In this document: positions 54,327 to 61,894 of the stretch, one piece after another
Position numbering within the stretch: the stretch's first letter is position 1
How the letters are laid out: every line of letters starts with the position of its first letter
From: Thioalkalivibrio sp. XN8
GTDB lineage: Bacteria > Pseudomonadota > Gammaproteobacteria > Steroidobacterales > XN24
DNA length: 64,000 nt
Assembly: GCF_011058255.1 (NCBI RefSeq)
Contig: NZ_JAALFH010000067.1
Coordinates: forward strand, 307,724-371,723
Reading direction: 5' to 3'
The notes under the pieces: model-generated
Seen by the model: the letters and a program-made list of their open reading frames with translations, nothing else
What the model was told of the DNA's origin: nothing
Databases searched by the model: none
Position numbers and translations under genes: made by a program

Positions 54327-55319
54327 CTAATTTTCCTCGGGATAGTTGGTGTCTTTTTCGAACCAATACACGCCAATGCCAACGTGCTTGGCATCTGGAG
54401 ATTCATTGAAAGGCTTATAGGTCTCGCCTGATTGACGTCGTCGTTTGCGGATCTCTTTGAGCTGTTCATTGAGCCAGCTATCAAGACGGGCAAGGAACGA
54501 CTGTCCTTCCTCCTTGGCTAGTTCCCTAAAACCGTCAAGGAGAGGCCCCGATAGGGGCTCATGGGTATACATTCGGCGTTCGAAATGGGGCGGTCCGATT
54601 CGATTCGGATTCAGGTTGAAATCCAACGTTTCAGCTAGGTCATGAAGCACCCAACTCATACGTTCGATGCTCTCAGGCCTGAGGCGCCCCGTGATGTAGG
54701 GTCGATTAGTAAGCTTGGCGCGCCCAGAGGAAGTGATGTCTACGACGCCGACTCGCTTTAATTCCTCCAGCGCTTCGTCGGGAGGCGTCTTTACTGCAAA
54801 TCTTCGTACGAGGTCGGGGAAGGTCTGCTCACCCGGCGTCAGCGGCAATTCCTTGGGGACACCATAGGGACCGGCAAAGTCTCGTTGCCAGCCAGCGATC
54901 AGGCGGCCAATTAACGTCAGTTTGCTCAGCTCTTCCGCGGCTCCGACGGCCAGAGTCGCCTTGATCCGTTCGGCCTGATCTCTGGGAAGTCCGCTAAGAA
55001 TGGCCAATTGCGAGGCGGAATTCGTCGCAGCGGGGTGCAGATCCTTGGCGCATTCGGCGATGGCGCGCCGGAGTGCATCATGAAGGTCTTCATATGCCAG
55101 CCCATGTCGCAGCGCCATTCGCACGATGGGGAGCATCAGGTTCCGGAAGCCAGCGAGGTAGACCGCACGAAAGTTATTGCTCGCGGAAGCGGCGAAGCGA
55201 TCGAACCTCGATTGGGCGTTAGGGCTCTGCATACGAATGACGAACGTCCTGAGCGCTTGCGGGGAACGGCAAGAAAACCGGGGCGCCTTTGGCAGCCGGA
55301 TTTGACTATAACCAGCCAT
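54327..55319 (-). CDS. DUF6502-like protein B
   Basis: 330 residues, function unknown. It is a divergent homologue of protein A: NLMLPIVRMALRHGLAYEDLHDAL matches KPVARMLIRHGVGYREFSEV. An HTH-like stretch ASQLAILSGLPRDQAERIK lies at about 102-120, and the end has ERRMYTHEPLSG and HVGIGVYWFEKD. The N-terminal ~50 residues are extra; an internal ATG at 55232 is a possible shorter start. Its stop lies 2 bp before the exported repeat protein, so the two are one operon. A regulator or cytoplasmic partner of that protein is the simplest guess. Confidence 0.75.
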   Translation of the reverse strand: MAGYSQIRLPKAPRFSCRSPQALRTFVIRMQSPNAQSRFDRFAASASNNFRAVYLAGFRNLMLPIVRMALRHGLAYEDLHDALRRAIAECAKDLHPAATNSASQLAILSGLPRDQAERIKATLAVGAAEELSKLTLIGRLIAGWQRDFAGPYGVPKELPLTPGEQTFPDLVRRFAVKTPPDEALEELKRVGVVDITSSGRAKLTNRPYITGRLRPESIERMSWVLHDLAETLDFNLNPNRIGPPHFERRMYTHEPLSGPLLDGFRELAKEEGQSFLARLDSWLNEQLKEIRKRRRQSGETYKPFNESPDAKHVGIGVYWFEKDTNYPEEN

Positions 55320-55914
55320 CTTTTCTGGTCAAATATTCAACATATTGCAGCTGTGATCCCGGCTGGATTACTGGCAGGGCGGTTTCGATAAAGCGGACTT
55401 GTCAAGAGAAAAAACGCGAGTATTCAGGAGATAAGAGTAAGTACTTGCGAAGGTGGTGAAGTACGCTCAGGGCGTGATTGGAACGCGATTATGTCAAATA
55501 CCGGCTCAGAGGGCCTTGAAGGGTGAGGAACGGGGTTAAGCTCGAAATCGAGGCTCACCCGGCAGCACCTGCTCGCGATGCCGGAATCTGCGCCGAATCC
55601 CAAGGATTTCCGTAAGCGGCGACGACCAGACCCAAGATCGAGGGATCAGGGCATCGGATCTTCGAGCCTTGGAACCCGGGCACCCAGGGCGCCCATAGGT
55701 GGCTCACGCGCTTGGCGTGGTACACGTCGCTCCGGGCAGGGCGTTGCGCTATACCCGCAGCAGGTTATGTAAAACTGTGAACGAGCTCACGGTTTCGAGT
55801 GCAAGAGTTTGGATTTAGTCACACTTTTGGCACGCACTCTCGTCTTGGCGCCGACCAGCCCGGCGGGTTCATGACGAGATGGTGCGCTGCAGCACAGGAA
55901 ATTGCGCGGAGGAC
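55320..55914. other. 595-bp intergenic stretch with no recognisable gene
   Basis: Lies between the DUF6502-like B start and bolA. Small open frames (for example 55578-55772 and 55879-56100) have no family resemblance and no good ribosome site. It holds the imperfect palindrome at 55328-55341, a TTGACA on the reverse strand (55405-55400) without a matching -10, and a hairpin-forming pair AAACTGTGA/TCACGGTTT (55772-55780, 55787-55795). It may contain the promoter of the reverse operon, or a decayed gene. Confidence 0.5.
55328..55341. promoter_or_regulatory. Candidate operator upstream of the DUF6502-like B operon
   Basis: GTCAAATATTCAAC is a 14-bp imperfect palindrome (10 of 14 positions symmetric) centred on AATATT, 9 bp before the gene start. 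Its position fits a binding site for an autoregulator, possibly one of the DUF6502-like proteins. Evidence is positional only. Confidence 0.25.
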
Positions 55915-56187
55915 TCAGAGCTCGTCCGGGCTGAACGCCTGGACCGCGAGGGCATGGATGTCGGTTTCCATCAGTTCCCCCATGGCGTCGAACACGAGGC
56001 GGTGCCGGGCGATCCGGGAAAGGCCCTGGAACGCGGGCGAAACGATCATCACGCGGAAATGGCCCCGACCGTCGCGGGCGCCCGCATGACCAGCGTGTAG
56101 CCGACTTTCATCCTCGATCTCCAGGAGCTCCGGCTGCAGCTGTGTTTCGAGGCGTTGGCGAATCTTCTCCACGCGGTCCTGAGTCAT
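55915..56187 (-). CDS. BolA family protein
   Basis: 90 residues with the BolA fold signature: IRQRLETQLQPELLEIEDES, HAGHAGARDGRGHFRVMIVS, then FQGLSRIARHRLVFDAMGEL and IHALAVQAFSP. BolA proteins bind monothiol glutaredoxins and [2Fe-2S] clusters and affect envelope and morphology genes. It contains the His of the HFxV block used as a cluster ligand. ATG at 56187 has GAGG 9 nt upstream and is preferred to 56202. Divergent from the yciO-like gene with a 47-bp shared control region. Confidence 0.92.
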   Translation of the reverse strand: MTQDRVEKIRQRLETQLQPELLEIEDESRLHAGHAGARDGRGHFRVMIVSPAFQGLSRIARHRLVFDAMGELMETDIHALAVQAFSPDEL

Positions 56188-56221
56188 CGAGAAATACCTC
56201 ATTGGCGGCGGCCTTCCCGGC

Positions 56222-56227
56222 TAGAAT
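56222..56227 (+). promoter_or_regulatory. Candidate -10 for a leaderless yciO-like transcript
   Basis: TAGAAT ends 7 nt before the ATG at 56235, so transcription would begin at or next to the start codon. No ribosome-binding site lies between. The -35 is poor (TTGGCG at 14 nt). Confidence 0.45.
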
Positions 56228-56234
56228 GTGCGCC

Positions 56235-56861
56235 ATGGCCGATTTGATAGAGATCCACCCGCAAAACCCCCAGGCGCGTCTCGTTCGCGAGGTCGCGGAC
56301 ATGATCGAGTCCGGGGGTATTGTGGCGTACCCGACGGACTCTTCCTACGCCTTCGGCTGGGCCATGGGCAACAAGAGTGCACAGGAGCGCATTCGGCGCC
56401 TGAAGCACCTGGACAAGCACCACCATTTCACCCTCGTATGCGAGGGCCTGTCGGAGCTGGCCAGTTACGCCCGGGTGGATAACCAGGCCTATCGCCTGTT
56501 GCGCGCGCTGACGCCGGGGCCGTACACCTTCATCCTGCCGGCGACCCGCCAGGTGCCCAACCGGCTCCAGCACCCGAAGCGCAAGACCATCGGGATCCGC
56601 GTGCCGGCCAACCCCATTGCGCTGGCCCTGCTGCGCGAGCTGCCCGAGCCTTTGCTCAGCACGACCCTGCAGCTGCCCGAGCAGGACGAGCCGATGAACG
56701 AGCCGTGGGAAATCCGGGAACTGCTCGACCACGAGCTCGCCGCGGTCGTCGACGGCGGGCCCTGCGCCCTGGACTCGACTTCGGTGGTCGACCTCACCGG
56801 GCCGGTCCCGGTCGTCGCCCGGGTTGGCCTCGGCGATGTGAGCCACCTGGAAACGGCCTGA
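56235..56861 (+). CDS. YciO-like protein of the Sua5/YrdC/TsaC family
   Basis: 208 residues, close to E. coli YciO: IHPQNPQARLVREVADMIESGGIVAYPTDSSYAFG at the start, then HHHFTLVCEGLSELASYA, PGPYTFILPATRQVP and KRKTIGIRVPANPIA. The family makes or binds threonylcarbamoyl-AMP for tRNA t6A. YciO itself is less efficient or has another role, so I do not call it TsaC. Upstream starts at 56142 lie in bolA territory and are rejected. The gene seems to have its own promoter with almost no leader. Confidence 0.88.
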   Translation: MADLIEIHPQNPQARLVREVADMIESGGIVAYPTDSSYAFGWAMGNKSAQERIRRLKHLDKHHHFTLVCEGLSELASYARVDNQAYRLLRALTPGPYTFILPATRQVPNRLQHPKRKTIGIRVPANPIALALLRELPEPLLSTTLQLPEQDEPMNEPWEIRELLDHELAAVVDGGPCALDSTSVVDLTGPVPVVARVGLGDVSHLETA

Positions 56862-56882
56862 CTCAGGGCGTGATCGCTTCTC

Positions 56883-56888
56883 TATAAT
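56883..56888 (+). promoter_or_regulatory. Candidate -10 for a leaderless protease transcript
   Basis: A perfect TATAAT ends 6 nt before the ATG at 56895. No clear -35. As with the yciO-like gene, the message would have no leader. Confidence 0.5.
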
Positions 56889-56894
56889 AGGCCG

Positions 56895-57542
56895 ATGCAA
56901 CAGCTTTCCCTGCTCCAGATCCTCGCGGTCGCGGCCATCCCGGTGCTCTTCGCCATCACCCTGCACGAGGTGGCGCACGGGTGGGTGGCGCGGCGCTTCG
57001 GCGACCGTACTGCGGAGATGCTCGGCCGCCTGACGATCAATCCTCTCAAGCACATCGACCCGATCGGCACGGTCGTCGTCCCGGCGCTGGCGCTGGCGAC
57101 GACCGGGTTCCTGTTCGGCTGGGCCAAGCCGGTGCCGGTGGCCATGCGCAACCTGCGCAATCCGCGGCGCGACATGATGTTCGTTGCCGCCGCGGGGCCC
57201 GGCGCCAACCTGGTGATGGCGCTGTTCTGGGCCTTCTTCACCAAGCTGGTCGCGATCAGCGGGCTCGAAGGGATGAGCGCGCAGTTCTTCCTCACCATGG
57301 GCCAGATCGGCGTGTTCATCAACGTGATCCTGGCGGTGTTCAACATGCTGCCGATCCCGCCGCTCGACGGCGGGCGGGTGCTGAGCGGACTGCTGCCGCC
57401 GCGCGCCTCGAGCCGGCTCGATGCGATCGAGCCTTACGGGCTGATCATCGTGCTCGCCTTCATCTTCTTCGCCTGGGGCTACTTGCGTCCCGTGATTGCA
57501 TCGGTTACCAACTTTTTCATGTCTATCGCAGGCTTGGGCTGA
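56895..57542 (+). CDS. Site-2 protease family (M50) membrane metalloprotease
   Basis: 215 residues, about five or six transmembrane helices. The zinc site HEVAH is at 24-28 inside the first helix, and the third ligand is in NMLPIPPLDGGRVLSG (about 149-164). It lacks a PDZ domain, so it belongs to the short S2P group rather than RseP. The substrate is unknown. Followed after 21 bp by trpS, a neighbourhood (yciO-M50-trpS-scpAB-rluB) that I know from many gammaproteobacteria. Confidence 0.92.
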   Translation: MQQLSLLQILAVAAIPVLFAITLHEVAHGWVARRFGDRTAEMLGRLTINPLKHIDPIGTVVVPALALATTGFLFGWAKPVPVAMRNLRNPRRDMMFVAAAGPGANLVMALFWAFFTKLVAISGLEGMSAQFFLTMGQIGVFINVILAVFNMLPIPPLDGGRVLSGLLPPRASSRLDAIEPYGLIIVLAFIFFAWGYLRPVIASVTNFFMSIAGLG

Positions 57543-57563
57543 CAGGCCGGCACGGAGCACACA

Positions 57564-58781
57564 GTGAGCAATATTACCGGGCCGAACCGGCGCGTCTTGT
57601 CTGGCATGAGGCCTACCGGCCCGCTGCACCTGGGGCACCTGCATGGCGCGCTCAAGAACTGGTTGCGCCTGCAGTACGAGTACGAGTGCTTCTTTTTCGT
57701 GGCCGACTGGCATGCCCTGACGACGCATTACGAAGACCCGTCCGGCATCGGCCCCAGCGTGCGCCAGATGCTGGTCGAGTGGCTCGCCGTCGGCATCAAC
57801 CCGGCAGCGGCCACCGTGTTCGTCCAGTCCGATGTGCCGGAACACGCCGAGCTGCACCTGCTGCTGTCGATGATTACGCCGCTGGGCTGGCTGGAGCGGG
57901 TGCCGACCTACAAGGACCAGCAGGAGAAGCTCAAGGAGCGCGACCTCGGCACTTACGGCTTCCTGGGCTATCCCTTGCTCCAGAGCGCCGACATCCTGAT
58001 CTACGGCGCCGGGCACGTGCCGGTGGGCGAGGACCAGGTGGCCCACGTGGAGATCACGCGGGAGATCGCCCGCCGCTTTAACCACCTCTATGGCCGGGAA
58101 GCCGATTTCGAGCAGCGGGCCGAGCGTGCCGTCCGGCACCTCGGCGGCAAGCAGGGGAAGCTCTACCTCGAGTTCCGCAAGAGCTACCAGGAACGCGGCG
58201 ACGAAGCGGCGCTCGAGTCCGGCCGTGGCCTGGTCGAGAACCATCCGCGCCTGACCCTGGCTGACCGTGAGCGGCTGCTGGGCTACCTGGAGGGGGTGGG
58301 GCGGACCATCCTGGTGGAGCCGGAGGCCTTGCTGACACCGACGCCGCGGGTGCCCGGGCTCGATGGCCAGAAGATGTCGAAGTCCTACGGCAACACCATT
58401 GGCCTGGCCGAGGATCCGGACGCCGTCGAGAAAAAGCTGCGGACCATGCAGACGGATCCGGCGCGGGTCCGCCGCACCGATCCCGGGGATCCCGACAAAT
58501 GCCCCGTGTGGCAGTTTCATCGCATGTATTCGGACGAGTCGACGCAGGCCTGGGTCCAGCAGGGCTGCCGCAGCGCCGGGATCGGCTGTGTCGAGTGCAA
58601 GCAGCCGGTCATCGACGCCGTGCAGGCCGAGCTCAGTCCCATCCGTGAGAAAATCGGCGAGTACAACGCAAACCCCGATACCGTGGACATCATCCTCGCG
58701 GAAGGCCGCGAACGGGCCCGGGACGCGGCCCGGGAGACCATGGAAGAGGTCCGCGAAGCGATGGGTCTGGAGTACCGATGA
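57564..58781 (+). CDS. trpS: Tryptophanyl-tRNA synthetase
   Basis: Class Ic synthetase, 405 residues. HIGH-type motif PTGPLHLGHLHGAL, the ATP/Trp site VGEDQVAHVEITREIARRFN, and KMSKS in DGQKMSKSYGNTIG. It is ~70 residues longer than E. coli TrpS because of a charged insertion (about 178-265) between the Rossmann fold and KMSKS, containing KQGKLYLEFRKSYQERGDEA. That long form occurs in several beta- and gammaproteobacteria. GTG start with GGAG upstream; the stop overlaps scpA (ATGA). Confidence 0.97.
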   Translation: MSNITGPNRRVLSGMRPTGPLHLGHLHGALKNWLRLQYEYECFFFVADWHALTTHYEDPSGIGPSVRQMLVEWLAVGINPAAATVFVQSDVPEHAELHLLLSMITPLGWLERVPTYKDQQEKLKERDLGTYGFLGYPLLQSADILIYGAGHVPVGEDQVAHVEITREIARRFNHLYGREADFEQRAERAVRHLGGKQGKLYLEFRKSYQERGDEAALESGRGLVENHPRLTLADRERLLGYLEGVGRTILVEPEALLTPTPRVPGLDGQKMSKSYGNTIGLAEDPDAVEKKLRTMQTDPARVRRTDPGDPDKCPVWQFHRMYSDESTQAWVQQGCRSAGIGCVECKQPVIDAVQAELSPIREKIGEYNANPDTVDIILAEGRERARDAARETMEEVREAMGLEYR

Positions 58782-59644
58782 ACGAAGATCCAATCGAGCC
58801 CGAGGCCATGGGCGCCGGCCAGGCGGAAATGCCGTTTGCTATCGTCGAGGGCGAGCCGCTGACGCAGCTGCCGATGGATCTCTACATCCCTCCGCATGCG
58901 CTGGAGGTGATCCTCGACGCCTTCGAGGGCCCGCTGGATCTCCTGCTCTACCTGATCAAGCGCCAGAACATCGACATCCTCAATATCCCGATCGCCAGGA
59001 TCACGCACCAGTACATGCAGTACATCGAGCTGATGCAGGATCTGCAGCTGGAGCTGGCCGCCGAGTATCTCGTCATGGCGGCGATGCTGGCCGAGATCAA
59101 GTCGCGCATGCTGCTGCCGCGACCGGCGGCGCAGGAAGAAGAGGGCGAAGACCCGCGGGCTGAGCTGGTGCGCCGGCTGCAGGAGTACGAGCGTTACCGG
59201 CAGGCGGCCCAGGACGTCGACGCCCTGCCACGGCTCGAGCGGGACGTGTTTCAGGCCGGCGCCGAGATGTGCGAGCGCAAGGTGGTCGAGATCCAGCCGG
59301 ACGTCAGCCTGCGTGAGCTGCTGTTGAGTTTCCAGGAAGTGCTCGTCCGGGCGGACATGTTTGCGCACCACCAGGTGCAGCGGGAGCCGCTCTCGGTCCG
59401 CCAGCGCATGTCCGACGTGCTGTCGCGCGTACAGGGCGGGCAGTTCGTGGCGTTCACCAGCCTGTTCACGCCCGAGGAGGGGCGCATGGGCGTGGTGGTC
59501 ACCTTCCTGTCGATCCTGGAGCTGATGCGCGAGAGCCTGCTGGACCTCGTCCAGGCCGAGCCCTTCGCGCCCATCCACATCAAGGCCCGCGGCACGGCTG
59601 AGCCGGCCGCGGGCGCGGCCCGGCAGCCAGCGACCGGCGCCTGA
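58778..59644 (+). CDS. scpA: Segregation and condensation protein A (kleisin)
   Basis: Kleisin that bridges the Smc heads, 288 residues. The N-terminal Smc-neck-binding part includes FEGPLDLLLYLIKRQNIDIL, and AAEYLVMAAMLAEIKSRMLLP precedes the acidic linker. The C-terminal winged helix (about 210-265) contacts the Smc cap. Partner genes are smc (45.9 kb) and scpB (next). Confidence 0.97.
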   Translation: MNEDPIEPEAMGAGQAEMPFAIVEGEPLTQLPMDLYIPPHALEVILDAFEGPLDLLLYLIKRQNIDILNIPIARITHQYMQYIELMQDLQLELAAEYLVMAAMLAEIKSRMLLPRPAAQEEEGEDPRAELVRRLQEYERYRQAAQDVDALPRLERDVFQAGAEMCERKVVEIQPDVSLRELLLSFQEVLVRADMFAHHQVQREPLSVRQRMSDVLSRVQGGQFVAFTSLFTPEEGRMGVVVTFLSILELMRESLLDLVQAEPFAPIHIKARGTAEPAAGAARQPATGA

Positions 59645-59653
59645 GGAACCAGC

Positions 59654-60304
59654 ATGGAGCAACAGCAGCTGAAGAATATCGTCGAGGCCGCCCTGCTGGC
59701 CGCCGGCCGTCCCATGAGCATCGAACAGCTCCTGGGCCTGTTCGGCGACAGTGAGCGTCCCGAGCGCGCCGACCTGCGCGCGGCCCTGGACGCCCTGCAG
59801 GAGGATTACGCGGAGCGCGGCATCCAGCTCAAGGAGGTCGCCAGCGGCTGGCGGATCCAGGTGCGCGAGGAGCTGTCGAACTGGCTTTCGCGCCTGTGGC
59901 AGGACCGCCCGGCGCGCTATTCTCGCGCCCTGCTCGAGACGCTGGCCCTGATCGCCTACCGCCAGCCGATCACGCGCGGCGAGATCGAGGACATCCGCGG
60001 CGTCTCGGTCAGCTCGAACATCATGCGCACCCTGATGGAACGCGGCTGGGTCCGGATCGTGGGACATCGCGACGTGCCCGGCCGGCCGGGCATGTACGCC
60101 ACCACCCGCGAATTCCTGGACTATTTCGGGCTCAAGCGACTCGAGGACCTGCCGCCGCTGGCGGAAATCCGCGATCTCGACAGCATCAACGTGGAGCTCG
60201 ACCTCGGTCTCGCGGAACCGGCGTCCGAGCTCCCGCAGGAGGAGGTCGCCGAGGATGAAGAAGAGGCCCACGCTGAGCCGGCGGAAGACGCCGACCGCGC
60301 CTGA
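59654..60304 (+). CDS. scpB: Segregation and condensation protein B
   Basis: Dimeric winged-helix partner of ScpA, 216 residues. [21 protein letters not shown] begins the first winged helix; [22 protein letters not shown] and [20 protein letters not shown] begin the second. The tail is acidic. Starts 9 bp after scpA, and its end overlaps rluB by 50 bp. Confidence 0.96.
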   Translation: MEQQQLKNIVEAALLAAGRPMSIEQLLGLFGDSERPERADLRAALDALQEDYAERGIQLKEVASGWRIQVREELSNWLSRLWQDRPARYSRALLETLALIAYRQPITRGEIEDIRGVSVSSNIMRTLMERGWVRIVGHRDVPGRPGMYATTREFLDYFGLKRLEDLPPLAEIRDLDSINVELDLGLAEPASELPQEEVAEDEEEAHAEPAEDADRA

Positions 60305-61115
60305 GCCGGAACCGGTCCGGATCCACAAGCTGCTCGCCGACGCGGGCCTCGGTTCACGGCGCGAGATCGAGCGCTGGATCGCCGAAGGCCGGGTGATGGT
60401 GGAGGGGCGCCCAGCGGAAGTCGGGGAGCGCCTGACCGGCCGCGAGCGGATCGCCATCGACGGCCGGCCGTTAAGGCTCACGGAACCGTCGCGGCATCGC
60501 TATCTCGCTTATCACAAGCCGGCCGACGAGGTCTGTACCCGGCGCGACCCGGACGGCCGGCGGACGGTCTTCGATGCGCTGCCGCGGCTGCGGGGCCAGC
60601 GCTGGATCGCGGTCGGCCGGCTCGACGTGAGCACGACCGGCCTGCTGCTGTTCACCACGGACGGCGCCCTCGCCAATGCGCTCATGCACCCCTCCAGCGA
60701 GGTGCTGCGCGAGTACGCGGTCCGCGTGCTGGGCGAGCCGGACGAAGAAATCCTGGCGCGCTTGCGCGACGGGATCGAGCTGGAGGACGGACGGGCCGCC
60801 TTTGAGTCCGTCGCCGCCGCCGGTGGCGAGGGCCGCAACCGCTGGTACCGGGTCACGCTGCGCGAGGGGCGCAACCGCGAGGTGCGGCGGCTGTGGGAGG
60901 CCGTGGGCCTGACCGTGAGCCGGCTGACCCGGGTGGCCTACGGCCCCGTCGCGCTCGACCGCCAGCTGCGGCGCGGGCGATTTCGCGACCTCGAGCCGGC
61001 GGAAGTGCGCGCGCTGTATGCCTGCGTGGGGCTGGAGGCACCGGCCCTGCCGGTGCCCGAAAAACGCGCCATGAAGCCGCGGCGCAAGCGCTACACCTCG
61101 GCCCCCAAGCAATAG
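60255..61115 (+). CDS. rluB: 23S rRNA pseudouridine synthase RluB
   Basis: Modifies U2605 of 23S rRNA in relatives, 286 residues. S4 RNA-binding domain ([22 protein letters not shown]), then the RsuA/RluB catalytic core with the nucleophile Asp in [15 protein letters not shown] and [14 protein letters not shown]. The C-terminus is basic (KPRRKRYTS). The ATG at 60255 overlaps scpB by 50 bp; the upstream AGGAGG at 60237-60242 may serve it. Convergent with yciK after 8 bp. Confidence 0.95.
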   Translation: MKKRPTLSRRKTPTAPEPEPVRIHKLLADAGLGSRREIERWIAEGRVMVEGRPAEVGERLTGRERIAIDGRPLRLTEPSRHRYLAYHKPADEVCTRRDPDGRRTVFDALPRLRGQRWIAVGRLDVSTTGLLLFTTDGALANALMHPSSEVLREYAVRVLGEPDEEILARLRDGIELEDGRAAFESVAAAGGEGRNRWYRVTLREGRNREVRRLWEAVGLTVSRLTRVAYGPVALDRQLRRGRFRDLEPAEVRALYACVGLEAPALPVPEKRAMKPRRKRYTSAPKQ

Positions 61116-61123
61116 GGCGAGGC

Positions 61124-61864
61124 TTACTGGGCGTCGAAGCTGCGCCCGGTGACGCCGTGGCTGTCGGCGCCCAGGAGGTAGAGATAGACCCCGATGATCT
61201 CTTCCGGGGTCTTCAGCCGCGCCGGGTCCTCGGCAGGATAGGCCGCGGCGCGCATGGCGGTGCGCGTCGGTCCCGGGTTGACGGCGTTGACCCGAATCGC
61301 CGGCTTGCTGGCCATTTCCTCGGCCAGCACCTGGTTCAGGCCCTCGACCCCGAACTTGGAGACGGCATAGGCGCCCCAGAACGCCTTGCCAGTACGGCCC
61401 ACGCCGCTGGAAGTGAAAATCACCGAGGCGTCATCGGACGCGAGCAGCAGCGGCAGCAGGCAGCGGCACAGGATGAACGGCGCAGTCAGGTTGACGTGGA
61501 GCACGCGCTGCCATTCGGCCACGTCGTGATGCTGGATGGGAGTTCTTGAGCCGAGGATGCCGGCGTTGTTGACCAGTCCGTCGAGGCGTCCCCATTGCTC
61601 CTCGATGGCGCCGCTGAGACGGTCGTAGTCCTCCCCCGTGGCGCGGACGAGATCGAGCGGAAAGATCGCGGGCTCCGGATCGCCGGCGGCGCAGATCTCG
61701 TCGTACAGCGCCTCGAGCCGCGGCACCGCCCGGCCGTGCAGGATCACGGTGGCGCCGAGCGACGCCGCCCGGCGGGCCAGCGCGCGGCCGATGCCCGTGC
61801 CGGCGCCGGTGACGAGAATGACACGATCCCGGAGCAGGTCCGCGGGGGGGTCGTAGTGCTTCAT
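61124..61864 (-). CDS. yciK: YciK-like short-chain dehydrogenase/reductase
   Basis: 246-residue SDR. NAD(P)-binding motif VTGAGTGIGRALARRAA, NNAG at LVNNAGILGSRTP, and catalytic Ser-Tyr-Lys in IFTSSGVGRTGKAFWGAYAVSKFG. MKHYDPPADLLRDRVILVTG matches the E. coli YciK start, so I prefer 61864 over the ATG at 61879. Substrate unknown. Last gene of a reverse-strand operon after rmuC and the SQS/PSY-like gene. Confidence 0.9.
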   Translation of the reverse strand: MKHYDPPADLLRDRVILVTGAGTGIGRALARRAASLGATVILHGRAVPRLEALYDEICAAGDPEPAIFPLDLVRATGEDYDRLSGAIEEQWGRLDGLVNNAGILGSRTPIQHHDVAEWQRVLHVNLTAPFILCRCLLPLLLASDDASVIFTSSGVGRTGKAFWGAYAVSKFGVEGLNQVLAEEMASKPAIRVNAVNPGPTRTAMRAAAYPAEDPARLKTPEEIIGVYLYLLGADSHGVTGRSFDAQ

Positions 61865-61894
61865 GGTGTCCACATGCATCAGCGAATCCGTGTT

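Noticed and set aside
55578-55772. 64-codon + strand frame in the gap before bolA
   Set aside because: No ribosome site, no recognisable residues and an Arg/Pro/Ser-biased composition; not supported as a gene.
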